Part shown: in pieces, positions 30,399-35,907 of the stretch
Numbering within the stretch: position 1 is the first letter of the stretch
How the letters are laid out: the number at the start of each line of letters is the position of its first letter
Origin: a virus
Length of the DNA: 36,937 bases
Virus record (IMG/VR): IMGVR_UViG_3300036820_000052
Coordinates: 1 to 36,937 of that record
Reading direction: 5' to 3' (one strand)
The notes under the pieces: generated by a model
Seen by the model: the letters and a program-made list of their open reading frames with translations, nothing else
Told to the model about the DNA's origin: nothing
Databases searched by the model: none
Made by a program: the position numbers and the translations under genes

Positions 30399-30719
30399 TC
30401 AAAATCCGTAAGCCTTAACTTCATCAATGGAATGCACCACATGGTATTCGCCGCCGTTCGTTTTGCAAAGCCTCTGAAATTCCTTCTGCTCGGGTGACTG
30501 ATAGCTGCCCTTTTGCTTCACCTCCAAACCACAATATTTTCCGCCCGGCCGGATGACGGTGATGTCGGGCAATCCCCTCATCGTGTATTTCGGCAACGCA
30601 CGGAACGCGCCGCGCGAGCGATCGAAGACCGGCACATTGTTAGAACGCCAAAAGAGATGCTTGCGTAAAGCGAGGTAGTCACAGATCGCGCGCTGGATGT
30701 CCGATTCCCGCTCTTTCAC
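30399..30719 (-). CDS. VRR-NUC domain nuclease
   Basis: The likely start is GTG at 30719; the frame is open to 31064, but the upstream part runs through a terminator and another gene. The 106-residue product has the VRR-NUC layout: ESDIQRAICDYLALRKHLFW (about 5-24), YTMRGLPDITVIRPGGKY (about 45-62; Asp52) and CGLEVKQKGSYQSPEQKEFQ (about 63-82; Glu66 and Lys68), the PD-(D/E)xK-type catalytic residues. Such nucleases act on branched or replication DNA and are frequent in phages. The protein appears complete. There is no clear promoter between the terminator (30737-30768) and the start. Confidence 0.85.
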   Translation of the reverse strand: MKERESDIQRAICDYLALRKHLFWRSNNVPVFDRSRGAFRALPKYTMRGLPDITVIRPGGKYCGLEVKQKGSYQSPEQKEFQRLCKTNGGEYHVVHSIDEVKAYGF

Positions 30720-30736
30720 ATATAAATCGTAGCATG

Positions 30737-30768
30737 CAAAAGAGAAGCCGCAGCGGTTAGGCTGCGGC
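30737..30768 (-). terminator. Rho-independent terminator on the minus strand
   Basis: GCCGCAGC (30747-30754) and GCTGCGGC (30761-30768) form a perfect 8-bp stem with a 6-base loop, followed on the minus strand by a T-rich tract. It follows the gene at 30815 and lies just upstream of the VRR-NUC gene. Confidence 0.75.
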
Positions 30769-30814
30769 GAGGTTGCGCGCTCGGGAGGAATAAGCGCGGG
30801 TCCGAAGGGCAGCG

Positions 30815-31039
30815 TTATGCGCCCGCCAATTCGGCGATGTCGATGTCCTCGACGGCGCCGACCGTAAGGTCGAAGCCGAGGCGTTGCTGTTGCGAGCGCC
30901 ACGAAGCCGCGTGCATTTTGATGCAGGATTGGAAGCAATAGACGATGCCCCACGCGTCGCGCGGTAAGTCGGCACTTTCGCGCGGGGTGAGCGTATGCGT
31001 GCCGCAACAGCATTTTTGAAGAGCAGTCGAGCCATCCAT
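30815..31039 (-). CDS. Small Cys-rich phage protein
   Basis: The 74-residue product begins MDGSTALQKCCCGTHTLTPR, continues LPRDAWGIVYCFQSCIKMHA and ends with GFDLTVGAVEDIDIAELAGA. CCC...H and C..SC could form a zinc site. The upstream GGAG is seven bases from the ATG, a good ribosome binding site. It is followed by a terminator at 30737-30768. A different frame over the same bases gives an Arg/Ala-rich, non-coding-looking product. No family is recognised. Confidence 0.7.
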   Translation of the reverse strand: MDGSTALQKCCCGTHTLTPRESADLPRDAWGIVYCFQSCIKMHAASWRSQQQRLGFDLTVGAVEDIDIAELAGA

Positions 31040-31076
31040 CTGATGTCTCCTTTCCGCTCTTCATCGTACCGCCAGA

Positions 31077-31099
31077 GAAAAACCCGCCAGGGAGGCGGG
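31077..31099 (-). terminator. Rho-independent terminator on the minus strand
   Basis: CCCGCC (31083-31088) and GGCGGG (31094-31099) form a 6-bp stem with a 5-base loop; on the minus strand it is followed by TTTTTT. It ends the DUF932-like operon and lies between genes at 31115 and 31039. Confidence 0.8.
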
Positions 31100-31109
31100 T
31101 GTGGATAGC
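31100..31109 (-). repeat. Copy 5 of the motif GCTATCCACA
   Basis: The motif lies between the stop codon of the gene at 31115 and the terminator at 31077-31099, in the sense orientation for that gene. Confidence 0.6.
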
Positions 31110-31114
31110 GGGAG

Positions 31115-31354
31115 TTACGATGCTCTATCCGCTAAGACTGCGGGGCACGGATTGGGGCTGCACTCGCCTTCCGGCCGACCGCATCCCTTGCAGCGGAAGT
31201 CGGTATCGGCGGGGATGAGAACCCACGCCTGCACCCACGTTCCGTCGCTTCCGGGCGAGACTTCGGCGTTCCCGTCGATGTTGACCTCGTCCGTTTCGTA
31301 CAGCTCGCGCGCCTTGTCGAGCTCGGCATCGGTGGCGAACAGGATCTCCGTCAT
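31115..31354 (-). CDS. Small acidic protein with a Cys cluster
   Basis: The ATG at 31354 overlaps the stop of the DUF932-like gene as ATGA. The 79-residue product contains ATDAELDKARELYETDEVNI, WVQAWVLIPADTDFRCKGCG and PEGECSPNPCPAVLADRAS. The four or five cysteines near the end (CKGCG...C...C) could hold one zinc. Small proteins with a WVxAWVxIP strand plus a Cys pair occur in phages; the role is unknown. The stop is followed by a motif copy and a terminator. Confidence 0.7.
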   Translation of the reverse strand: MTEILFATDAELDKARELYETDEVNIDGNAEVSPGSDGTWVQAWVLIPADTDFRCKGCGRPEGECSPNPCPAVLADRAS

Positions 31355-32083
31355 GCCGCCTCCGCAAGATGCTCGCAAACGCCGTCGATCACCGCGTGCA
31401 GCTTCCGGGTGACGCCCGGATTTTCCGCGATGCGGCCGTTGAGGGCGAACGTGGCGGCATTGAAGAGCCGCCACGCGTTCTGGTCGCCGCGGAATTCGTC
31501 GAACGTCGGCATCTCCCATTCCCGCAAAACGTCGGGGATGCGCTGCACATTGATGACGCCTTCGCGGTACATGCCGATGATGGCGTGGTGGGCCTGCTGG
31601 TTTGTCAGCATCGCCCGCTTGTACCGCTCGAACGTCTGTGCCTGCACCTGCCGCTGCAACGACAGCGGCTCGATGAGCTCCGACACCAGCCCCGGCAAGT
31701 CGCGCTTGGCGTTTGCCGTGTGCTTCCCGGCGGATGACATGGTCGGCGATGAACGACAGGTTATCGCAGACGAAGACCTTCGAGCCGAAGGCGATGCCGA
31801 CCGGGAACGTGCGGTCGTGGCTGTTGCGCAGCCCCACGGTGTCCGTGTAGTTGCCGTAAGGCGACTTCAGCGCAAGGACGCCAAAGTAGCGCATGCCGTC
31901 TTCGGTGACGCCGTGGTGTTCTTCGACCACGTCGTGCCCGTAGAAGCCCAGCGCATACCGCATCATCTCGACGACGCGGAAATGCGGAATGGGCATGTGC
32001 GTTTCGGTCGGCAGCGGCGTTTCCAGGCCGCGTAGGTCGTCATAGCTGACTTCCTTGGCACCACTGTGCAGCATCAACGTCAT
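31351..32083 (-). pseudogene. DUF932-like protein, broken by a one-base frame change
   Basis: The start MTLMLHSGAKEVSYDDLRGL at 32083 has GAGGAG nine bases upstream. The first frame carries DUF932 features (HFRVVEMMRYALGFYGHDVV, then YTDTVGLRNSHDRTFPVGIA and FVCDNLSFIADHVI) up to about codon 117, then becomes non-coding. The other frame (from 31740) continues the family: KHTANAKRDLPGLVSEL, then QAHHAIIGMYREGVINVQRI, VLREWEMPTFDEFRGDQNAW and RLFNAATFALNG. Deleting one G in the CCGGGAAG stretch near 31726-31730 joins them as VIRRKHTANAKRDLPG. This looks like a single-base insertion, or a sequence error. The two parts together make about 244 residues. Confidence 0.8.
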
Positions 32084-32084
32084 G

Positions 32085-32273
32085 TCACTTCTCCTCGAAA
32101 AGTAGGGGTTCGCAATACCGGTTCGCCGCCGTCGTTTGGCTCGGCGGCCGGTAATCGTCTTTGAGCTCAAAGAGCGTGGGTTGCGGCTGGCGTGCCGCCT
32201 TCCTCTGCTCGCGGCGAAGCATGAGGATGTCCCGCCATAGGTAGCGGGCGCCGTCGATATCGATGTATTTCAT
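32085..32273 (-). CDS. Small phage protein of unknown function
   Basis: The ATG at 32273 overlaps the upstream stop as ATGA. The 62-residue product starts MKYIDIDGARYLWRDILMLR, continues with a basic, Gln-rich stretch (REQRKAARQPQPTLFELKDD) and ends in YCEPLLFEEK. I recognise no family, though short proteins beginning MKYIDIDGxRYLWRDI with a Phe/Glu tail look typical of alphaproteobacterial phages. The next gene (DUF932-like) starts two bases after the stop; its Shine-Dalgarno sequence overlaps the end of this gene. Confidence 0.65.
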   Translation of the reverse strand: MKYIDIDGARYLWRDILMLRREQRKAARQPQPTLFELKDDYRPPSQTTAANRYCEPLLFEEK

Positions 32274-32473
32274 GCCGCCGCGTCCACCGGCGCCGGATTG
32301 CGTTTGAGGAGTTCCTTGCGGAGTTCCCGCGCAATCATCAAGCAGACGCTGAATTCCGACGTGTACGGCCCCTTCGGAACCTTCTCGCCGTAGGTACGCC
32401 AATAGAACCAACCGGCCGAACGATGTTCGACCGTCCATTCGCGCAAGGCGAACGTGTGTTTGGAAAGAACCAT
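32270..32473 (-). CDS. Small phage protein of unknown function
   Basis: The 67-residue product begins MVLSKHTFALREWTVEHRSA and contains FYWRTYGEKVPKGPYTSEFS and CLMIARELRKELLKRNPAP. The pattern WYWRxYGEKVPKGPYxSExSVxLxIARELRKEL suggests a compact alpha/beta protein; the pattern is familiar from small phage genes but no function is attached. GGAGGAG seven bases before the ATG is a strong ribosome binding site. This is the first gene of a right-to-left operon with coupled starts; the plus-strand gene at 32621 starts 147 bases away, so promoters for both should lie in the gap. Confidence 0.7.
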   Translation of the reverse strand: MVLSKHTFALREWTVEHRSAGWFYWRTYGEKVPKGPYTSEFSVCLMIARELRKELLKRNPAPVDAAA

Positions 32474-32620
32474 AGCTCCTCCTTTCCGCTACCGAGGCCG
32501 CACGCTGCGGCGCCGGAGAACGGAAACGAGGTGCTCTGCGGTCAATCATACCGCCTAGGTGACAGCATGAGACGAAATGGACGGGTTGGCTGGGGACAGC
32601 GCTCCGCGTAGATTCGGCTG

Positions 32621-33184
32621 ATGGCGCTCGTGGTGAAAACCGTCAAAGGCAAAAAATATCTGTACGAGCAGAAATCCTATCGCTCGGGCGGCAAGGTGAA
32701 ATCGATATCGAGCTACATCGGCCCCATGCTCGCGCTGCCCTTTTGGATTATGGGCGGGTTCCTCTCCGGCGGCGGTGGCGGCTTCTCGGCTCCTTCAGGC
32801 AAAGGCCGCAGCCGCAGCGCCCGGAGCAATAACGGCCATCGTGAACGCCAAATTTGGCAGAACACGCAGCGCGCGCTCGATGTGAAGTTCGGGGTCGATA
32901 AGAGCAGCCTGAAGGCATACCGGGGCAGCTACGGCGCGATGCCGGAGCATCTGCGGTCGGACTATCACCGCGAAACGATAGCGGCGCTGCGCGAGCATCG
33001 CGCCCAACATACGCCGCCTGCGAAACCAGATGCGGAGAAGCAGCGCCAGATTCAGGAATTCAATGCTGCCCGGCAGGCGGAGAAGGCGGCTACCCTTTCC
33101 GCTCCCGCGCCTTCTGCTGACGCGCCAAGCCTCCAAGACGGGCAATCTTCTTCCGACGCTCCTTCGACAGACGACGCTTTCTAG
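32621..33184 (+). CDS. Plus-strand protein with a basic N-terminus, unknown
   Basis: The 187-residue product begins MALVVKTVKGKKYLYEQKSY and continues RSGGKVKSISSYIGPM, a pattern found at the N-terminus of small proteins of alphaproteobacterial mobile elements (KGxKYLYxxxSYRxxGKVxxxxxYIGP). A Gly-rich stretch follows (FLSGGGGGFSAPSG), then a basic middle part (RSRSARSNNGHRERQIWQNT) and a Ser/Ala/Pro-rich end. The last 95 bases overlap the antisense gene at 33090-33230, which is better supported there, so the true C-terminus may be non-essential. It is the only plus-strand gene in the early region. Confidence 0.6.
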   Translation: MALVVKTVKGKKYLYEQKSYRSGGKVKSISSYIGPMLALPFWIMGGFLSGGGGGFSAPSGKGRSRSARSNNGHRERQIWQNTQRALDVKFGVDKSSLKAYRGSYGAMPEHLRSDYHRETIAALREHRAQHTPPAKPDAEKQRQIQEFNAARQAEKAATLSAPAPSADAPSLQDGQSSSDAPSTDDAF

Positions 33185-33230
33185 CTTTTCCGCCCAGACT
33201 ACCGAGCGCGACGGCTGCGGGATTTTTCAT
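33090..33230 (-). CDS. KGG-like small basic protein
   Basis: The 46-residue product reads MKNPAAVALGSLGGKARKRR, then LSKERRKKIARLGGLARQQK and ends ARERKG. This matches a widespread family of very short basic proteins with ALGxLGGKARxxxLSxERRxxIAxxA (related to KGG/stress-induced proteins), whose function is not known. The ATG at 33230 overlaps the TGA of the preceding gene as ATGA, so it is translationally coupled. It overlaps the end of the plus-strand gene at 32621-33184 in antisense. Confidence 0.75.
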   Translation of the reverse strand: MKNPAAVALGSLGGKARKRRLSKERRKKIARLGGLARQQKARERKG

Positions 33231-33569
33231 AGGCTGAGCGATTTCATAAAATCAAAGAGTTTCGGGGCACGTTCCTGGTGTTTCTCCCCGCTGTACAGCG
33301 CCATGAGCTCGAACCAATTCGCTGCAATGCTATGCCACTGCGCCGTAAAATGTGCCATTTGCAGGAGGAGGCCATTTCGGTTGGAAGGGTCGATACACAG
33401 ACCCAGGAACTGAACACAACGATTCGAAGTCGCTAGGGTCGGCGGGCGCCCATACATGCGACGGTGAGCCACCGAGGGCGACAGCGGCCATTGAAAAGGA
33501 GGAAAGTCCGGTATCTCCATCAACGAGCCAATTGCCAATCTTTTTTATCTCACGCTTGTTTGCGGTCAT
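33227..33569 (-). pseudogene. Phage hypothetical gene broken by a one-base insertion
   Basis: One frame, from MTANKREIKKIGNWLVDGDT at 33569, reads through GLSSFSMAAVALGG and PADPSDFE, then becomes non-coding. The adjacent frame continues RCVQFLGLCIDPSNRNGLLL, WFELMALYSGEKHQERAPKL and FDFMKSLSL. Together they match the layout of a common phage family, WLxxGDTGLSSxxxA...P.DPSDFxRCxRLL...W..L...Y...P...F..M. Removing one base near 33422 joins DFE to RCVQ. The stop overlaps the next gene as ATGA, so the 3' half was once translated. Function unknown; a single-base insertion or sequence error broke it. Confidence 0.75.
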
Positions 33570-33605
33570 ATTGTCGATAGTTCACACAGGCGACTTAGAT
33601 TTTAA

Positions 33606-34058
33606 TTACTGCTCACGTTGCCCATGCTTGCCGAAGCCTGAGTCATTCTCGTCGGGACTGCCGTGCGGCCCTTCCCGCTCCTGGTCTTGCTGCTGCGGGT
33701 CGAGGAGTTCGGGGTTCTCGTAAATGTTGCCGATGACCTCAACCTCCTCGTGCGGCGTTACCGCGTTTCGCAAAGAAATCATGCTCACATCAAAGCAGGC
33801 GTCGCGGAACTTTACCTCGTGTTTGTGTCACGCAGACTTGCCGGTTCTGATCCGGACGATATCCCCGTCATAAATCTCCTTTCTGTTCTTGTCGTGAAGG
33901 CCGGTGAATTGCAGGAGGTCGATGTCACTGAGTTTGACAACGTGCCCTACCTCCTCCCTCGCGTCCCAAAGATAAGCTGTGCCATCTGACCAAAGCAGTT
34001 CGGTGACCTCGTAAATCTTTCCCTGGTAAGCCGCACGAAATTTAATTTCCCGCTTCAT
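33606..34058 (-). pseudogene. YopX-like protein with an in-frame TGA
   Basis: The start MKREIKFRAAYQGKIYEVTE at 34058 and FTGLHDKNRKEIYDGDIVRI (about 53-72) are YopX-family hallmarks. The frame meets TGA at 33828-33830 (codon 77). In the same frame, without any shift, the next codons give HKHEVKFRDACFDVSMISLR and EVEVIGNIYENPELL, the standard YopX C-terminus. So one codon, perhaps TGG or CGA, became TGA, or the base is a sequence error. Without read-through the C-terminal part is lost. The product would be 150 residues including an acidic, Gln-rich tail. YopX proteins are common in phages; their function is poorly known. Confidence 0.8.
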
Positions 34059-34161
34059 ACGTTTCGATTTGATGGCTGATAACGATGGTGCCGAGCGCGA
34101 ACAGAACGGCGAACGCGAGCGCGGTGCACATCACGACTTTCATGCATTGTTCTGGGGTCAT
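34042..34161 (-). CDS. Very small single-span membrane protein
   Basis: The 39-residue product MTPEQCMKVVMCTALAFAVL continues FALGTIVISHQIETYEAGN. It has one hydrophobic segment (about 9-30). The ATG overlaps the TGA of the upstream gene as ATGA, and its end overlaps the start of the YopX-like gene by 17 bases, both signs of a real gene in a compact operon. The function is unknown. Confidence 0.55.
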   Translation of the reverse strand: MTPEQCMKVVMCTALAFAVLFALGTIVISHQIETYEAGN

Positions 34162-34379
34162 AGTTCCCGGCGCTTAAGTTCTTTAATCAAGGGGGTTACA
34201 TCGAGGCGGTCAAAATACCTGATGGTATTTTTCAAATGGAGGGTACCCATCTTTCGGATGCGAACGCATGAGTCATCTCGGGTTTCATGCCAACCCTTCC
34301 GCCACTGCCTTTCCCGTTTATTGTCAAACTCTTTGTCGGCCGCAGCGCGATCTAGCAACCACTCGTCATATTCGTTCAT
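34158..34379 (-). CDS. Small basic phage protein of unknown function
   Basis: The 73-residue product begins MNEYDEWLLDRAAADKEFDN and ends with MGTLHLKNTIRYFDRLDVTP and LIKELKRREL. The pattern (R)KMxTxHLxNTIxYxxR...IxELxxRxL is common in small proteins of phages. It is helical and charged; no zinc site or membrane segment is seen. It precedes the small membrane protein gene with overlapping stop and start and follows the zinc-knuckle gene by four bases. No function is known to me. Confidence 0.65.
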   Translation of the reverse strand: MNEYDEWLLDRAAADKEFDNKRERQWRKGWHETRDDSCVRIRKMGTLHLKNTIRYFDRLDVTPLIKELKRREL

Positions 34380-34383
34380 AGTG

Positions 34384-34731
34384 CTATTGGTTATCGGCTA
34401 CTACGCGCCCCGTCCCTCCGCACATCCCGCACGTTTCCCAATCAAAATCCGCCTCGCCGTTCGGCACTGTCACTTTGCCCTCGCCGTTGCAGCCGGGACA
34501 CTTGGTAGCTGTGAAGCCTGACGGGATGCCGTCGAGCACTTCCACGTTCCGCGTCTGCCGCAGCAAACCCATCACATCCGGCATACCGCGCAGCGGCAAC
34601 GGGTCAGGCTCGTTCAACAGCCGATTAAGCTCTGCCGCGCCTGCTTCTATCTTCCCCATGAGCGAGCCGACCGTCTCGCTTCCTCCGCACTCGCACAGCA
34701 CATTTAGTTTCTTCTTCATACGCATTTGCAT
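34384..34731 (-). CDS. DnaJ-like zinc-knuckle protein
   Basis: The 115-residue product (starts MQMRMKKKLNVLCECGGSET; the second or third Met is possible) has a first Cys pair (LCECGG) and a C-terminal zinc block: KCPGCNGEGKVTVPN (about 77-91) and ETCGMCGGTGRVVAD (about 99-113). The CxxCxGxG repeats are those of the DnaJ-type zinc finger, here as one module without J domain or substrate domain. Such short proteins are frequent in phages and may bind zinc to hold protein partners. It is the first gene of the right-to-left early operon; a promoter should lie between it and 35150. Confidence 0.7.
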   Translation of the reverse strand: MQMRMKKKLNVLCECGGSETVGSLMGKIEAGAAELNRLLNEPDPLPLRGMPDVMGLLRQTRNVEVLDGIPSGFTATKCPGCNGEGKVTVPNGEADFDWETCGMCGGTGRVVADNQ

Positions 34732-35149
34732 AATGCTATTACTAATATCTAAAGCTTACTGCTAAGTAGAAATCTGGCAAGTGGATAACGCTTATTTCGA
34801 TACCCCGAGAACTATATTACGACCGTGTCAAGGGATGCTTAACCTTCAAAGGAAAAGGAAAGCTGCCAGCTCAGTATAGAGGCACCGATGCTGCCCGAGG
34901 CGAGCGCGAGCGAGCTGTAACTGCCGTCGAATAGCAGGCCAAGAATGTGCGGAGCGCATCCAGGGACGCGCGGCGCCGTCCCGAGGTCGACGAGGGGCGA
35001 GTGCCATAGCGACCCGATGCGCGACACCGCTCTCACTCGCCTAAGCATGGTGGCGTTTCAATCCGGGTGGCGATCTCGAACCGCGCACCTTTGATTGTTG
35101 ACGCGGGTCCTTTACATTTGTCGGCGGGGACTAAAAAGGGGGAACGTCA
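34732..35149. other. Intergenic region between divergent operons
   Basis: This 400-base stretch lies upstream of the minus-strand early operon and of the plus-strand gene at 35150. It is AT-rich for the first 100 bases, with CGTTATCCAC (34781-34790), a weak match to the recurring motif. A 69-residue minus-strand frame (34839-35048) looks non-coding. A possible promoter for the plus-strand gene is listed separately. I see no repressor gene or clear operator pair. Confidence 0.5.
35091..35118 (+). promoter_or_regulatory. Possible promoter for the gene at 35150
   Basis: TTGATT (35091-35096) and TACATT (35113-35118) are spaced by 16 bases and lie 31 bases upstream of the GTG start. Both hexamers match the sigma70 consensus in four positions or so. 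A weak call. Confidence 0.3.
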
Positions 35150-35503
35150 GTGGAAAAATATCCTGCAGCTCGATTTATCGGGAATTTTCTGCAAGTGGCC
35201 GGATGGGCAGGCGTCGCCATCGGCGTGATTTTGTTTGTCATAGGTCTTTCGCACTTGGGCGATAATGACCTTCGCAGTTTAGCGGCACCAATGCAGTTAA
35301 TCGGCGGTGTGATTTTGGCCGTGAACGGATTGCTTGCGGCAGGCGCCGGAAACATGATTAAGGTCTTTCTCGATATTGAGGGTCACGCTGCTGAAGCCGT
35401 CAACCAGCTTAGAGGACTGCGTGGTTATTTCGGCAATTCAGCCGCCGCTCGTCGCCGCCCTTGCGAGCCGCGAAGCAGTAGAACAGCTCCTTGCCGGTCG
35501 TGA
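35150..35503 (+). CDS. Small membrane protein, probably with an altered C-terminus
   Basis: The 117-codon frame begins with GTG after GGGGG. It has two hydrophobic segments: about 13-33 (LQVAGWAGVAIGVILFVIGL) and 45-65 (LAAPMQLIGGVILAVNGLLA), then AAGAGNMIKVFLDIEGHAAE. Up to about residue 90 it looks like an ordinary two-span membrane protein of a kind common in Proteobacteria. The last 25 residues (SAAARRRPCEPRSSRTAPCR) are the antisense shadow of the CHC2-type gene and probably not native. This and the abrupt end of the CHC2 gene suggest a deletion junction near 35440-35460, fusing two once separate regions. Confidence 0.65.
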   Translation: MEKYPAARFIGNFLQVAGWAGVAIGVILFVIGLSHLGDNDLRSLAAPMQLIGGVILAVNGLLAAGAGNMIKVFLDIEGHAAEAVNQLRGLRGYFGNSAAARRRPCEPRSSRTAPCRS

Positions 35504-35654
35504 CGACCAGCGTGCGCTCGCCCGGCGCTTTGCAAGCCGGACAGGGTCCGCGGTATTGCACGCCGTGCGGCGTCATCTTCAGCCCGAGGATGCCGATCGC
35601 CTTCTCGATGCTGACGCGGGCTTTGACGTCGGCGAAATCAACGAAACCGCTCAT
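35409..35654 (-). pseudogene. CHC2 zinc-finger (DnaG-like) protein, truncated
   Basis: From MSGFVDFADVKARVSIEKAI at 35654 (GGAGG nine bases upstream) the frame continues GILGLKMTPHGVQYRGPCPA and ELFYCFAARKGGD (about 56-68), the CHC2 primase zinc-finger pattern with Cys38, Cys41 and Cys60. After GGD the family normally continues with IALVAH and further helices; here it turns into ERRLNCRNNHAVL and stops. The 81-residue product lacks the rest of the family. The break coincides with the odd end of the plus-strand gene at 35150, so a deletion is likely. Stand-alone CHC2 proteins exist, but they are longer. Confidence 0.7.
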
Positions 35655-35663
35655 GGGGATATC

Positions 35664-35718
35664 CTCCAAAGTGCGTCTACAAGGAATGGTACCATCGAGA
35701 AGGAAGGCAACTTTGGAG
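35664..35718. repeat. Inverted repeat holding both divergent ribosome binding sites
   Basis: CTCCAAAGT (35664-35672) and ACTTTGGAG (35710-35718) are a perfect 9-base inverted repeat, 37 bases apart. Each arm contains the Shine-Dalgarno sequence of one divergent gene (35654, minus; 35728, plus). It may be an operator or simply mirrored binding sites. Confidence 0.5.
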
Positions 35719-35727
35719 TGTCCACAG

Positions 35728-35907
35728 ATGGCAAAGGGTCAACGTCCTGCCTACGAAGTGTTTGTCAGCGAAAAGAGCGGCGACAAGAACTACTACACGA
35801 AGGTCGGCGCGGCCTGGGAGGTGTCGGGCGGCGGCATTTCCATCAAGCTGACCGCGCTGCCGATCGATGGCTCGCTCGTCCTGTTCCCGCCTAAATCCGA
35901 GGATTAG
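35728..35907 (+). CDS. Small protein of mobile-element type
   Basis: The 59-residue product MAKGQRPAYEVFVSEKSGDK continues NYYTKVGAAWEVSGGGISIK and LTALPIDGSLVLFPPKSED. The order (PxYEVFxxE..GDKxYxTKVGAAWxVx..GGxSIxLxALPxDGxLVL) is that of a small family I recall next to replication-relaxation genes on alphaproteobacterial plasmids and integrative elements; its role is unknown. GGAG about ten bases upstream is the ribosome binding site. The stop overlaps the stop of the convergent gene, and a strong terminator follows. The longer frame upstream is a shadow of the CHC2 gene. Confidence 0.75.
   Translation: MAKGQRPAYEVFVSEKSGDKNYYTKVGAAWEVSGGGISIKLTALPIDGSLVLFPPKSED

Noticed and set aside
30720-31064. 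N-terminal extension of the VRR-NUC gene
   Set aside because: The extension crosses a terminator and another gene, is Arg/Pro-rich, and the VRR-NUC domain starts right after the chosen GTG.
8571-33830. Genome-wide stop-codon recoding by the phage
   Set aside because: Both TAG and TGA interrupt genes, while many other genes end normally with these codons, for example 407-409 and 33227-33229; single mutations fit better.
34839-35048. Minus-strand frame of 69 codons
   Set aside because: No ribosome binding site, no family pattern, and it lies in the intergenic region of divergent operons.
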